DNA from: Schoenoplectus triqueter
Lineage: Eukaryota; Streptophyta; Magnoliopsida; Poales; Cyperaceae
Assembly: GCA_964058805.1 (NCBI GenBank)
Contig: CAXKVV010001206.1
Coordinates: 1-27,690 of the forward strand
Direction: 5' to 3'
DNA length: 27,690 nt
The translations under genes were made by a program, and so were the position numbers. The stretch's first letter is position 1. The number at the start of each line of letters is the position of its first letter. Under the pieces are notes generated by a model, which saw only the letters and a program-made list of their open reading frames with translations, had not been told where the DNA came from and ran no database searches. Positions 1 to 10,336 of this stretch are shown here, in pieces.

Positions 1-187
1 ACTAATTATTTAGTTGTAATTATTTACGATAATATAAAAAAATTAAAATAATTGATTCATTGGAGTTTGATTTGAGTTCGAATTTGATTAAATTAGACTT
101 TATATTAGTTTGATTTAAAATTAATTTAAATTAAACTAAATTTAAACTAAATCGAACTCAGACCTAGTACGTACACTAAGTTAAGGT
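1..187. repeat. AT-rich fold-back repeat remnant
   Basis: The stretch is AT-rich, with an imperfect inverted arrangement around 62-163: TGAGTTCGA on the left is answered by TCGAACTCA on the right, with loosely matching TTTGATT/AAACTAAA runs between. This is the pattern of a decayed fold-back or MITE-like repeat. I see no coding potential, and no clear ends or target duplication. Confidence 0.35.
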
Positions 188-195
188 ATGGGAAA

Positions 196-790
196 TAGTG
201 TTATAAAATAACCTGCGCGGGTCAGATCCGACCTTCTGGATCCGAGGCCGCGATCCGACCCGACCCATCCCGTGGCCCCACCCATTGGACCCGTGACCCG
301 TTAGAACAGACAGGTCTAGAACGAGTGTGGGCAATTTTTTTTGAAAAAACCCACCTTAGACCCGACTTGACCCGCCCCAACCCGTTGGACCCGTGAAATC
401 CCGATCCACCCCCGCCCCGACCCGACCCGAGAAACCCATACAGACTTGACCCAATACCCTGTAAACGCTGAAAATTAAAAAAAAAATCCGAAAAAATTTA
501 TTTATTTTTTGTCAAGAATATAAATTGTTATATATTTTTAATAATTATTTTTGAATTTTCGAAAATTTTGAGAATTTATTTGGTTTTTTTGGTTACTTTT
601 GAATTTGAAAAAAAAAATGACCGACTCGTCCCGCCTCATCGTCCCGTCTGACCTGACGGGCCTAGGAAGGATCATGGTTTAACCCTCCAAAATGAAACCG
701 TGTTAATCCGTTGACCTATCCCGTCAAAACCCGTCAATCCGTGAAAACCCATCCCATCCCGACCCCACCCGAAGCTTTTTTAAAACACTA
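196..790. mobile_element. Non-autonomous hAT-type element, CCCGACC-rich
   Basis: Seen directly: an exact 8-bp duplication, ATGGGAAA, flanks the element at 188-195 and 791-798. The ends are inverted repeats, TAGTGTTATAAAA on the left and TTTTAAAACACTA on the right, with one mismatch in 13. An 8-bp TSD with TA/CA-G ends is the signature of the hAT superfamily. The interior is 595 bp with no open reading frame of note. It has two GC-rich blocks (about 215-450 and 620-770) made of degenerate CCCGACCC / CCCGTNNACCC words, separated by an AT-rich core. It can only move with a transposase supplied elsewhere. The exact TSD suggests a fairly recent insertion about 1 kb upstream of gene 1. Confidence 0.8.
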
Positions 791-798
791 ATGGGAAA

Positions 799-1784
799 TA
801 TTGTGAACTAGGCAGCCGTTGAGAAACCATAGGGGCAATTCTGTCACAGGATATTCCACCAGCAACAATACAAATTAACAAATCATTATAATCTTCTATC
901 CATTAATCAAAATTAAGTCAGGTGTTGTACTTGTAACGGACCCACTCTAAATTGTCTCTAATACTGCGCCATTCTCGTTTCCCTATGTTAATTTTCGTTT
1001 GCTCACAGCACACCAACGCATATGTACATTACGGCTTCTTAGCCCCACTTCCATGGAAATTAGGTTAATGTACGCCATGAGCAGCTCAAAATTCCACTAA
1101 ATATGTCTTTAAATGCGCTCTTACAGTTGTACGAGAGGGAAGAGAGAAGATTGTGTCATTTTGACCACTAAACCCCCTTTTTTCCTTTTCTTTCCTCTCT
1201 TCTTTTTATTGTCATTTTCCTCTTTCCTTTTCTTCATTCTAGACTAGGGAGACTGCTTCAGGTTTTTTCCTCTTTCCATTACTCTCTGTCTGTTTCTTTT
1301 GTTCCAATGTTGGCCATTTTTCTTTAATAGGTTCGTCTTTAATATTGTAAGCTTTCTGTTCTCACTGCTCTGACGATTTTACTCACGGGGTTTAAGCTGG
1401 TAAAAGTAAGGTGATTGGTGGTGAATTTAATGCGTTTTAATCTCTTCCGTAAAAGGTTTTGTCGGTGTTCAAGAGCCGAAGGTGAAGAATTTAAGTTGGG
1501 GCTACTGTTTCTGGAAAAAAAATATTATTTTGCTGCGTTTTTACTTTATAAAATTTGCGGGTTTAATTTGAGGTTCTGAGTGAAGTTGCTCTTTCTTATC
1601 TAAAATAAATTTTCGGACATTGTAGTAAGAGACCATCGAGCAATGCAAATTCTCTAATAAAGCTTGAGGCTTTGGACGCTTTATGATGATCTCAAACAAG
1701 GCAGTCTTTTCAATTTCAAGGAAATTCAGCAAATTTGGGATTTTGAACATGTTGTGAAGTCAAATGTGATTTAACAAAAGATTA
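799..1784 (+). promoter_or_regulatory. Presumed promoter and 5' leader of the DUF630/DUF632 gene
   Basis: This unique-looking stretch lies between the hAT element and the gene 1 start codon. Pyrimidine-rich tracts at about 1166-1240 and 1260-1320 are typical of plant transcription start regions and 5' leaders. I see no convincing TATA box. Upstream start codons are present in the likely leader: a four-codon ORF at 1643-1657 and a minimal two-codon ORF (ATG TTG TGA) at 1749-1757, only 27 nt before the main start. These could dampen translation. The transcription start and any leader intron cannot be fixed from sequence alone. Confidence 0.45.
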
Positions 1785-4700
1785 ATGGGGATTTCAAACT
1801 CAAAACAAGATCACAACACAGCCCTTCTATTATGCAAAGATCGAGTTTGTTTTGTCAAGCGTGCAATTGACTCAAGGTATGCCTTATCAGCAGCCCAATT
1901 ATCCTATTTACAATCTCTACGCAATGTGGGTCAAGCTCTCAGACAATTTGTTGAGGCTGAGACCTCAACTGAGCTGCCCCGGTCGCCGTCTCACTCTTCC
2001 TATGCTTCCCTTTCCCCTTCACCAATGCCTGACCCCAGCCCACTGTTAAATGGCACACCAAGCCCATACAAGAAAAATGACGGTGTTAGTTACATGAGAG
2101 CTAGTGGCGTTGTTCCTATGCAGCTTTCTATAGACCTAAATGAAACTCATTTTATGGAAGGTGAGAATTCATCATGGGATTTCTTTGACCCAACTGATAC
2201 TGATCCCAGATCAGACAGGTCGAACACAAAGAAAAGGGATTCAATCTCTCCAATAGATGAAGAGATAGAACTTGAATTTTCAACCCCAATTGGAAATGCT
2301 GAAGCTGTTGGCAACGATAGACATGGCAATGAAAATATGAAGGATGAGATTGGAAAAGGGGACGATGCATGTCAGTTTATAACACACAGAGCTAAAGATA
2401 TGGTGTCTAGCATGAGAGAAATTGAACATCAGTTTATTAAGGCGGCTGAATCAGGTCACGAGGTATCCCGTATGCTTGAGACAAAAAAGATTCGACTTAC
2501 TGTATCTTCTCAGACTATAGGTTTGGCATTTTACATATCAATTTGTTTCAGGTTTCTGTTTTTGTTGGGTATCTTTAACAGTACCTCAATTGCTTATCTG
2601 TATCCACTCTATACATTAAATTGCAATTTACAGAGCTTTTTGTATAAAAATAGAATTTATAACTTTCCATTAATCACAATGCATAAAGAGTTAAAGACTG
2701 TACCTTAGTTTATGTTGGTCAAATAAAAGTAAGAACCATTATTTCCTTATTTGTAGATAATTCCTGATCAACATTGATGTCGAATTGGTAAAATTGAAAA
2801 AAGACAACCCATTTCCAAGCAAAAAGCTATAACTGATATTGCATCCCTCCAAGCATTACAGAAACAGGGATATATGTACATCTACCAAGATCTTTTCCAC
2901 TGTATTTATTCAGATATCCTGGAATAAGCCTGTGAAAGTCAAATTTGCACCATTTCCGCGTCTCAATGTAGTATTAGAATATTATAATGTCTATGTTGCT
3001 AAGTGAATTACAACCCCTCAAAAGCTCAACTATTTGTTCTCTCCACAAGGCCCTCAGGGCAGCACCAAGAGAAGGTTATATACATTCTTTTCTGTTCTTC
3101 ATTTGCGATCTTTCTTGTTCCTGTATCGATGCCACTCATAACTTCCTCAATGATAAATGAGGTCTTGGCAATAAATGAAGGAACAGTGAACTGTACATCA
3201 CTTCTGCCATAATAGTCAAGTTCTGTTCCCTCTTCCTCTTTCCACACCAAAAAAATGTACTGCTATTAATTCATAAAACTCAGCTAATTTCATGTTTTCG
3301 GCTTCAATATTTTGGTAATTTATCAAGTCTGGTCTGTTCATCTCATCTCCCATCTAGGCTTTCATCTTATATATGATGCTGTTTGTTTACAGGAAAAACA
3401 CCACCATTTGTAGTGCTCTTGCCTTGTCTAACCTGTTGCAAGGCCAATAATGGTGCAGGAAATGGTATATTTGTCATAATTCTATTCTTTTTTGAGTTAG
3501 GATTATCATGGTATCATTAGACCGCAATGTCAAATTTACCCCACAAGGTTTTCTCATACACTCAAGCCATGGGAAATTCTATAAAATTGCCCATACTAAC
3601 TACGTGATTTGTTCATTATTGAGAAGAACAACATCATTGAGCAGCTCTTCTGTGGATCATTTACATAGAAAAGAACAACATCAGTGTTATTGGTCACAAT
3701 TGAGAAAAGAAAATTAGCTCATAAGACTCAAGAGGACATGTTATATGTTGGTTTCTCTTCTTAGTTGCTTTTGCATGTTCAAATTTCTGATGTGTGATAT
3801 TTTTGTAATAGAATCTGAGCAGCATCATGCTAAGGTTATAACTTGGAACCGCTCGGTTTCGTCACAATCTTCATCTTCTAGAAACCCTTTGATTTCGCAA
3901 TCTAAAGATGAAACAACTGAAAGTGGCAGTGATTTCATCGAGGAGTTTTCTATGATATCAGGAAGCCATTCTTCTACTCTGGACCGACTCTATGCTTGGG
4001 AGAGAAAGCTTTATGATGAGTTGAAGGTCAGTGCTTTGTTGTGTATGATATTTGCTTTCTTTTTAGCATTTTGAACAAGACAAGTTCTGGTAACAAATTA
4101 AATAACAATTGAATAATGATCACTTTGGACAAATATGCAACTGATATTAACTTGCAGCCAGAGAAGGATCCATTCGTTAATAGACAAACATTTAGGACAT
4201 AGGGCTTTAGAAAATTGGACAATAATAGAGGAAGATGAAACTATGAGCAGAGGTATTCAAGTTAGGGAGGAAAGCATGTCCCAATGTTAGGATAGCTCTC
4301 ATTTATATTTTTGCAAAATGAGTAAAAAAAAGGATAGAAATTTAACCTGCGCCACATCATATCAGGCATTCTATTGAAAAATGCCCAAAAGTTCTTCTGG
4401 TTTCCTCACCTTTGATGTGAAGAATTAAGAAGATAGGTTTAGTTTCATTTAGATTTGAGATAGTTCAAGGCTTCAAGCCAATAGAAGAGGTGTAGAGAAT
4501 GTCTTTAATTCTATTTTGGACTGTGTTCAAACTTCCTTGTCTTTTAGGGGTGGACTAGTATGACTTAGCGATTTTCTTAATGGGTAACCACATGAGGCAT
4601 ATCAATTTTAGATATTTATGGGTGCATCACTTGCCCCCAGAGTTCCGTCAGTATTAGATATGATTACTGTTCTACTCATGTTCAGAAAGTAATGCATCAG

Positions 4701-5737
4701 GTGTCACAGTGCCAGATTTATTAGACAGCATATAAGACTTGAACAAGTTTTAAAAAGACAATTCTAATATTTTTTTCCAGCAACGTCTTGTAACATTTTC
4801 ACCATATTATTTTTTTAAATTTGTAGGCTAGCGAATCACTCAGGAAGGCATATGATCAAAAACGCACACAATTAAGGCATCAATTTGCACGAGATTTTGA
4901 CAAAAGGATAATTGACAAAACTCGAGCTATAGTAAAAGATTTGCATACGCAGCTGATGGTAGCTATCCAGGCAGTTGATTCAATCTCTAGAAGGATTGAG
5001 AAGTTACGGGATGAAGAATTGCAGCCTCAGCTGGTGGAATTCATCCAGGGGTATCAGGTTTTCGTGCTTTAGATTTCTAGAATTATTTTTTATTGTATGA
5101 TATTTCTAATCTCTGATACTTATGCAGCTTGACCAGAATGTGGAAAGCTATGCTAGAAACCTACCACGCACAACAGATCACCATCTCACTTGCATACCAC
5201 TCAACAAAAGAGAGCAGATCTCCAACAACAGAAACACAAAACGAATTGCAAAAACAAGCTCTTACACATCTCCGTACAGAAATCGACTGTCTCCAGTCAA
5301 CATTCTCAAATTGGGTAAAACACCATGGATTATATGTTGAATCTCTCAATTTGTGGCTTCAAAATTGCATTTTACAACCTCAGGAGAGGTCTAGAGGGAG
5401 AAAAATTACTTTTTCTCCTCGGCGTGCCCTCGCACCCCCTATCTTTGTATTATTACGTGATTGGTCTAATGGTTCTGTGACTCTTGTGTCAGAAGAGGCT
5501 CTCAATTCCATGAAGTCACTCTCCTCTGAGCTAAATGCTGCTAGTAAGCATAACCCACTGAAGGAGGTGGAGAAAGAAGAGATTGAGTCAAAATTGGGGG
5601 TGATGCAAATCTGCCTTGTCAGAGTTTTTGAGCAAATGAGAAAATTCTCAGAAAATTTGATCAAAGTGTATGAGAATGCTAAAGAGGAAAGCGAGAGAGC
5701 AAAGAATGCTTATATTGATGCTGCCAGTCCCAGATGA
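1785..5737 (+). CDS. DUF630/DUF632 protein (NRG2/APSR1-like), five exons
   Basis: Exons are 1785-2520, 3393-3464, 3812-4026, 4827-5050 and 5128-5737. All junctions are GT-AG and keep frame, giving 618 residues ending in TGA at 5735-5737. The start MGISNSK and the LCKDR motif (near residue 17) mark the N-terminal DUF630 domain (about 1-60). A Ser/Pro-rich linker and a WDFF motif follow. DUF632 runs from about 205 to 515 with the family landmarks SSSSRNP, GSHSSTLDRLYAWERKLYDE, DKTRAIVKDLH, DEELQPQL and RMWKAM. The C-terminus is helical and charged. Plant relatives include NRG2 (nitrate signalling) and APSR1 (phosphate response); the biochemical role is poorly known. Gly2 with Ser6 fits N-myristoylation, but the Cys usual at position 3 is Ile here. 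The protein is short for a family whose members often exceed 650 residues. Exon 2 is only 72 bp and was placed by frame and splice sites. Intron 1 (872 bp) and intron 3 (800 bp) hold nothing I recognise. Confidence 0.9.
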
Positions 5738-6118
5738 ATGCTCCGATTTTTAGTTAAATTTGTAATTTTCATTCTAAATTTATAGGAGCAAATTTTGTTA
5801 GCAAGGCGGTCTTAGTCGATAACAGAAAGATGTAAATCCTCTATTGTCTTATGAAGCTCAAGTTCATCAGAGCCTGTTTTGTTAAATCAAATATATGGGC
5901 AATGCAAATGTTTGCATATTATTGCTGGAAAAAGCGGAGAGTACGGGTGAGAGGTGCGAGTATGGGTATTGTATCCGGTACGCGGTGTGAGTGCGTGATA
6001 TATCAATTTTTAAAAACAATTGAGTATAGGTATGGTTATATATAATAATTTTTTATACAAAAATAAATATTATAATGAACTTTAATACGTAAAAGAACTG
6101 GTCATATTTGAAACATGG
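5738..6118. other. 3' flank of gene 1 with a degenerate repeat fragment
   Basis: The first 100-150 bases are probably the 3' UTR; no canonical AATAAA signal is seen. From about 5935 to 6050 the words GTACGGGT, GTATGGGTAT and ATCCGGTACGCGG resemble the subterminal sequence of plant hAT-type repeats. It is probably a broken fragment of such an element. The small + strand reading frame here looks spurious. Confidence 0.35.
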
Positions 6119-6861
6119 AAGGGTTAATTACGCATCGGTTAGAGATATTTTTATTTTTATTTTATCTTATTCATTAAAATTGAACTTATTCATATTTTAC
6201 TCTTATCTATTAGAATAAACAGTTAATGAAATAATAATGAATGCTAACAAATAATACTAATATATTACTTGGTTTATCATCATTTATATAAAAAATATAC
6301 AAATTCATTTCTTTCATACATATATATCTTTATTTTGTTAGTATAAAATAAAAATATAACTATACAATCAATTCTTGAGTCATTTCAAAATAAATAAATT
6401 TTAAAAATATAAACATCTCTTGTTAAATTTTTTTAATGAGAAAATAAAATATATTAAAAGTAAAAATAATATCTTGTCAAAAATAAAATCTTATATTATC
6501 TCATTAATCATTTTAATAAGTACTCTACTAAATATTATTCAAATATTATAATTTATAAGATGGTTAAATTTAGAGAAAATAATAATTATAATTTATAATA
6601 ATTAAGATATAAAATTCGAATAATTAACATAAAAAAATGATTACACGAGATAATTATTCGAAATAATTTAAGGTATTTTTTAATAATTTATCCTATAGGG
6701 AAATATTTGACCTTTACCTATATCTTTACTCATTTACTTAACGATTTTTTTTTACTCTTACTCATATTAACTAAGTTAAGGAAACAAATCTTTACCCATA
6801 CTATCTTATCGAATACGATACAAATCAGATAAATGAGAAAAAAAATATCATTGACGCCCTA
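6119..6861. mobile_element. Decayed hAT-like element, copy 1 (related to 7645-8141)
   Basis: This AT-rich segment aligns collinearly by eye with 7645-8141. Both begin with a GGGT-TA-ACG-AT-GG stretch followed by GATATTTTT. Both carry a TTATTCATTAAAATT motif and a TACATATATAT / TACATATCTAT motif before AATATAAAAT. Both end with CAGATAAAT followed by TATCATTG or TGTCATTC and a final CCTA. The copy is longer than its relative, and its flanking 8-mers match poorly, so the exact ends are uncertain. There is no coding content. Confidence 0.45.
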
Positions 6862-7636
6862 AAAGGAAGGGAAGCTCCTAGGTTTGATTCTCTTCTCAAT
6901 ATCGATGGGATCATTTGTAGTGAATTTATGTGACAGTCTGTGTTGCTATAATTATAATAGATTGGAGCATAGTAGCAAGTTCGTGATTCGGGAAATATTC
7001 GGCGAAGTTAAAAATTCGACGTTCAGATATAATACGAGTATAATTTGAGAATAGTTTATTTCATATAATATAAAAATATATATTATAATGATAAATATTA
7101 AAAATATATTAAAAACTATAAAATTCCAGATAAAATAATATATAATGTATTTTTTTTTTGCCAAATAATTTATGAATAAAATATTTTTTTATCAAAAAAT
7201 ATACTATATATTAAACGGATGAATTATTCGTGAACATGAGAAATAAATTATTCGAAAATAAGTTGTGAATTTTGTTCCTATGGATCGGAGACGCACCTAA
7301 ATATAGGAAAGAGGGTTGGTCCGTTGCCCATCGGACCAAATATGGTCCCATGGGTTGTGTGAGCCGTCCGATCTGTAAATACGATGTTATGCATGATTTT
7401 TAAAGTAACAGATTAAAACTTAAGTACGAACTTTAGAGCAATTGAGAGGTGGATTTGCCCATCGAATACTCTGTTTCCCTTGACCAAACCCTTACACACA
7501 ATCCCGGTGTTTGTCCGGGTAATTTTCATTGGTGGATAGACAAATTTCTTTTAATTCATGTTTGCGTTGGTTTATTTACATTCGAATGCAAAAATAAGGC
7601 GTCAGAATTCCAATAGACAACGATTTAGATGACAGC
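6862..7636. other. AT-rich intergenic DNA, no gene seen
   Basis: Between two decayed elements. Around 6975-7020 and 7215-7275 there are ATTCG-rich words (GTGATTCGGGAAATATTCGG; TTATTCGTGAAC, TTATTCGAAAATAA) that may be arms of another degenerate inverted-repeat element. The 7280-7560 part has a more balanced composition but no supported reading frame or RNA gene. Confidence 0.3.
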
Positions 7637-7644
7637 TGAGCAGG

Positions 7645-8141
7645 CAGGGGTGTATACGAATTGGATGAAGATATTTTTTATTACCATATTTTTTTTTGAA
7701 ATTCTTTTTCTTCATATTTTATTTTTATTCATTAAAATTATATTTATTCATACATTTCTTCATATTTTACTGAAAATGCAACGGATACTAACGACTAATA
7801 CATTAAAACTCATTCCTTTTATGTAAATACATATCTATTTTACTAATATAAAATGAAAATATAAATTATAATTAAGTAGTTTTAATTTTCTATATTAAGG
7901 AAAAAAATAATTAACCGTAGTAATTAATTTTGTATTGAAAAAAGATCATTATTAAATAATATAATATATTTGAAATAATAAATTTTTAATTTTTTTAATA
8001 ATTTATTCTATTGGGTAGAGTACGGAATGACTTTTATCTGTGCCTTTATTTAAATTAATAAAAAAAACTATCTATACACATTTTATCAAATAAAATAAAA
8101 TATAGATCAGATCAGATAAATAAATAAAAATGTCATTCCTA
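7645..8141. mobile_element. Decayed hAT-like element, copy 2
   Basis: The left end starts CAGGGGTG and the right end finishes GTCATTCCTA, i.e. TAGGAATGAC on the other strand, a divergent terminal inverted repeat of the hAT kind. The flanking 8-mers are TGAGCAGG (7637-7644) and TGAGTGGG (8142-8149), matching at 6 of 8 positions, as expected for an old TSD. The 497-bp interior is AT-rich and non-coding and is related to 6119-6861. Confidence 0.5.
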
Positions 8142-8193
8142 TGAGTGGGGGTCTATCGATTTAATAAGGTCATTTATGTTCGGTAAATAACAG

Positions 8194-8237
8194 TTGTTTG
8201 ATCTGACCTAAAAGACTATAAAAGATAAGACTAGAGT
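8194..8237. repeat. Host 44-bp repeat, left unit at the transposon block junction
   Basis: The sequence from GATCTGACCTAAAAG to GACTAGAGT recurs, with a few differences, at about 25669-25707 on the far side of the transposon block. If the outer element is removed together with one AGAGT copy, the two units lie in tandem in the original host DNA. That fits the proposed insertion point and also means this similarity is not itself a TSD. Confidence 0.5.
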
Positions 8238-8827
8238 TGTCACACCCCAGAATAATTAAATCAGATTAGGGGTGCTTAATCTCGTCACGTACGCACGACG
8301 AGACGTGCGTATGGAAGGCTAAATGAATAAAATAAAATAACCACATAATAAACAAAATAATAATAAATATAAATATATAACCATACAGTACAAAATGAAT
8401 AAAAGAGTACAACGCCTACATCGGCGGGGGCTGGCTCCATCGGAATGGACAACAAACCTCTCAAATAAAAACCCCAAAAGAAATAAACAAAAACCCAAAA
8501 CCTGATGGATCCTATCGACTACCCGGCTCACATGCAAGTGCAACAAAGCATCCCTGTCATCACGCAGGACTGTCCCTAGCACTCGCTTCAAGAAAATTCC
8601 GAACTTGAAATACCTAGATCCCACAACCACTGTGGAAACGTGAGTAATTTAACAATTACTCAGTACGAATTTAGATCCAGCCTTAAGATTTGACATTCTT
8701 TCCTAGACTGGTCCTAAAAACCGATACTGGTGTTCAAAATATAATATAATATTCATATGTAAATAAAATATTATTTTTATGCACATTTTGAGATATTTGC
8801 CTAAATGTTATGATATGAAATGACAAG
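8238..8827 (-). mobile_element. Outer LTR-type element, left fragment (its 3' end)
   Basis: This begins TGTCACACCCC on the + strand, so the minus strand ends GGGGTGTGACA, a classic terminus of Ty3/gypsy LTRs of the Tekay/Del kind. The 5 bp before it, AGAGT (8233-8237), reappear at 25657-25661. The ACTCAGTACG motif near 8660 is also reminiscent of such LTRs. The fragment stops at 8827 where the gag-only element inserted, and resumes at 20326. The small minus-strand reading frame at 8319-8630 has low complexity and is not credible as a gene. Confidence 0.55.
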
Positions 8828-9189
8828 TGATAGACCTTTGAAACCCTACGATGGTGGTATTGAAAGGTCAAGAAGGTGTAAGAATGTAAAGAACCTAAGT
8901 TAGAAATATATCAACCGGTTTGAGTTTTAATGTTCAAGTATAATGGCAGCGGAATACGATTTAAATCAATTTAATTCTCACAAGAATATAACAATCAAAG
9001 AAATGTGAGAAAAGAAAGTAAAGATAAAGCAAGAACACAAGATGTAACGGAGTTCAGCTTTAACAATGCCTACGTCTCCGGGACCCTCAACCTTTAACAA
9101 TTTAGGTTGAGCCGATATATTTAAAAATAATTTTTACACTTGTAGAACTTGGTCCCTTACAAAAATGGGCTGCCAAGCCTAGCGGTAAC

Positions 9190-9292
9190 AAGAGTAACAA
9201 CACACTAAAAAAAGGTGAGTGACAACACACTCAAAAGGTGAGTGACAATACACTCAAGAAAGGTAAGTGACAACACACTCAAGAAAATGTGA
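9190..9292. repeat. Tandem repeats of AGGTGAGTGACAACACACTC in the LTR
   Basis: Four to five imperfect copies of a 25-30 bp unit, GGTGAGTGACAACACACTCA plus an A-rich spacer. The matching array in the other LTR is at about 19490-19590, so it was present before integration. Confidence 0.75.
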
Positions 9293-9558
9293 GCACTACA
9301 GCTCAAAAGAATGTTTTCAAGAAGATCACGAAGGATCAAGTTGGGAGAATAGAGAGAAGCAAGATTGAGCTTAAATAAAGATTTGGCTAATTGAGTGTAT
9401 CAATCTCTTGATTATCTCTCTCACTTTGTATATGGCTAGTAAGCTCTCTAGAGTAATGATTTAGCTAGATTGGTTAAATTCTAACTCATCAGATAATTTT
9501 TAGTGAGAGAGGTGATCCTTTTAAAATAGATTTTCTGAAAAAACTATTTTTCGGCCTG

Positions 9559-9803
9559 AACCGTTATAACGGTTTACGAATCATTATAACAGTTTAGAAA
9601 AAGTAGCCGTTGGATCAACTGAGCTGAAACGTTATAACGATTTATCAAATCGTTATACGTTTCCCAAATCGTTGTAACGATTACTGAATCTTTACATAAC
9701 GATACACTCTGATTTCTTTTAGAATATTTCTGCCTTAGAATATTTTTGAGTATTGAGATGAACCGTTATAACGTTTACTGAATCGTTATAACGATTTCCT
9801 GAG
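9559..9803. promoter_or_regulatory. Cluster of CGTTATAACG palindromes in the LTR
   Basis: About eight perfect or near-perfect palindromes of the form (A)CCGTTATAACGGT or ATCGTTATAACGAT lie within 245 bp. The AACGG / CCGTT half-sites match the core of plant MYB sites and of the mitosis-specific MSA element (AACGG core). A role as an LTR enhancer is inference; the palindromes themselves are visible. The same cluster is in the other LTR at 19855-20075. Confidence 0.6.
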
Positions 9804-10044
9804 CAGATGCAATTTTCTTGTTGTTTAAGCTCAATTTATCTTGATCAATTCAATCCAGTTTGAATCTAACTAAACCTAAGCCTAATGTAGTCTTGATTAA
9901 GCTCTTATATTCCAGTACTAGTCTTGGTTTTTGTGCACTAGTCCATTTACATGTTAATCCCTACACAAAACTCAAACAAGATAAATTGTAAAATTCAAGA
10001 TTATTTTACAAATCGACAAATAAAAGAAGATGTTAAGTGTAATA

Positions 10045-10058
10045 ATCTCCCCCTTTTG
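10045..10058 (-). other. Polypurine tract next to the 3' LTR
   Basis: On the minus strand this reads CAAAAGGGGGAGAT directly before the 3' LTR start, as required for plus-strand DNA priming. Further purine-rich tracts of the same kind (minus strand AAAAAGGGGGAGA near 10122-10134, AAGGGGGAGC near 10199-10209, and TAGGGGGAGTT near 10278-10289) lie just upstream. Confidence 0.75.
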
Positions 10059-10336
10059 TCGATTTGCAAAACATGCATGAGTGCATAGATATAACATATG
10101 ATGTGGATTTCACCAAAATACTTCTCCCCCTTTTTGAAAATCGGACAAAATGGTGCGATTAAAGAATTTATTTCAATTTAGCTCCTCCTAAATTGATTGC
10201 TCCCCCTTAATATATGCACCATGTATAAGATAAATAATTTAAAATACTTTAAAAATAGAAAATATAATACATTAGCTAACTCCCCCTAAATATGTTGCAT
10301 ATATGATTTGAAGGGACAATTAAGCATTGTGGGTCT

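Larger units (their letters stand above)
8828..10044 (-). repeat. 3' LTR of the gag-only element
   Basis: This 1,217-bp direct repeat is shared with 12447-12691 plus 19365-20320. Similarity is high by eye over both halves. In element sense it starts TATTACACTT (TGTTACACTT in the other copy, so the canonical TG has mutated to TA) and ends CTATCA. It holds tandem 25-30 bp units (about 9190-9290) and a cluster of CGTTATAACG-type palindromes (about 9559-9800). Confidence 0.85.

Noticed and set aside
1541..1750. Minus-strand reading frame in the gene 1 leader
   Set aside because: Composition only; it lies opposite the leader of the + strand gene and matches no family.
2840..2905. Possible extra coding exon in intron 1 of gene 1
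   Set aside because: The translated segment has no similarity to DUF632 and contains stops in useful frames. Joining exon 1 to 3393 gives an uninterrupted, in-phase product.
5122..5340. Alternative-frame ORF over the last exon of gene 1
   Set aside because: The DUF632 landmarks are all in the other frame, which joins exon 4 in phase.
8319..8630. 103-codon minus-strand ORF in the outer LTR
   Set aside because: Leu/Phe-rich low-complexity product within an LTR end; no known domain, and the position argues against a gene.
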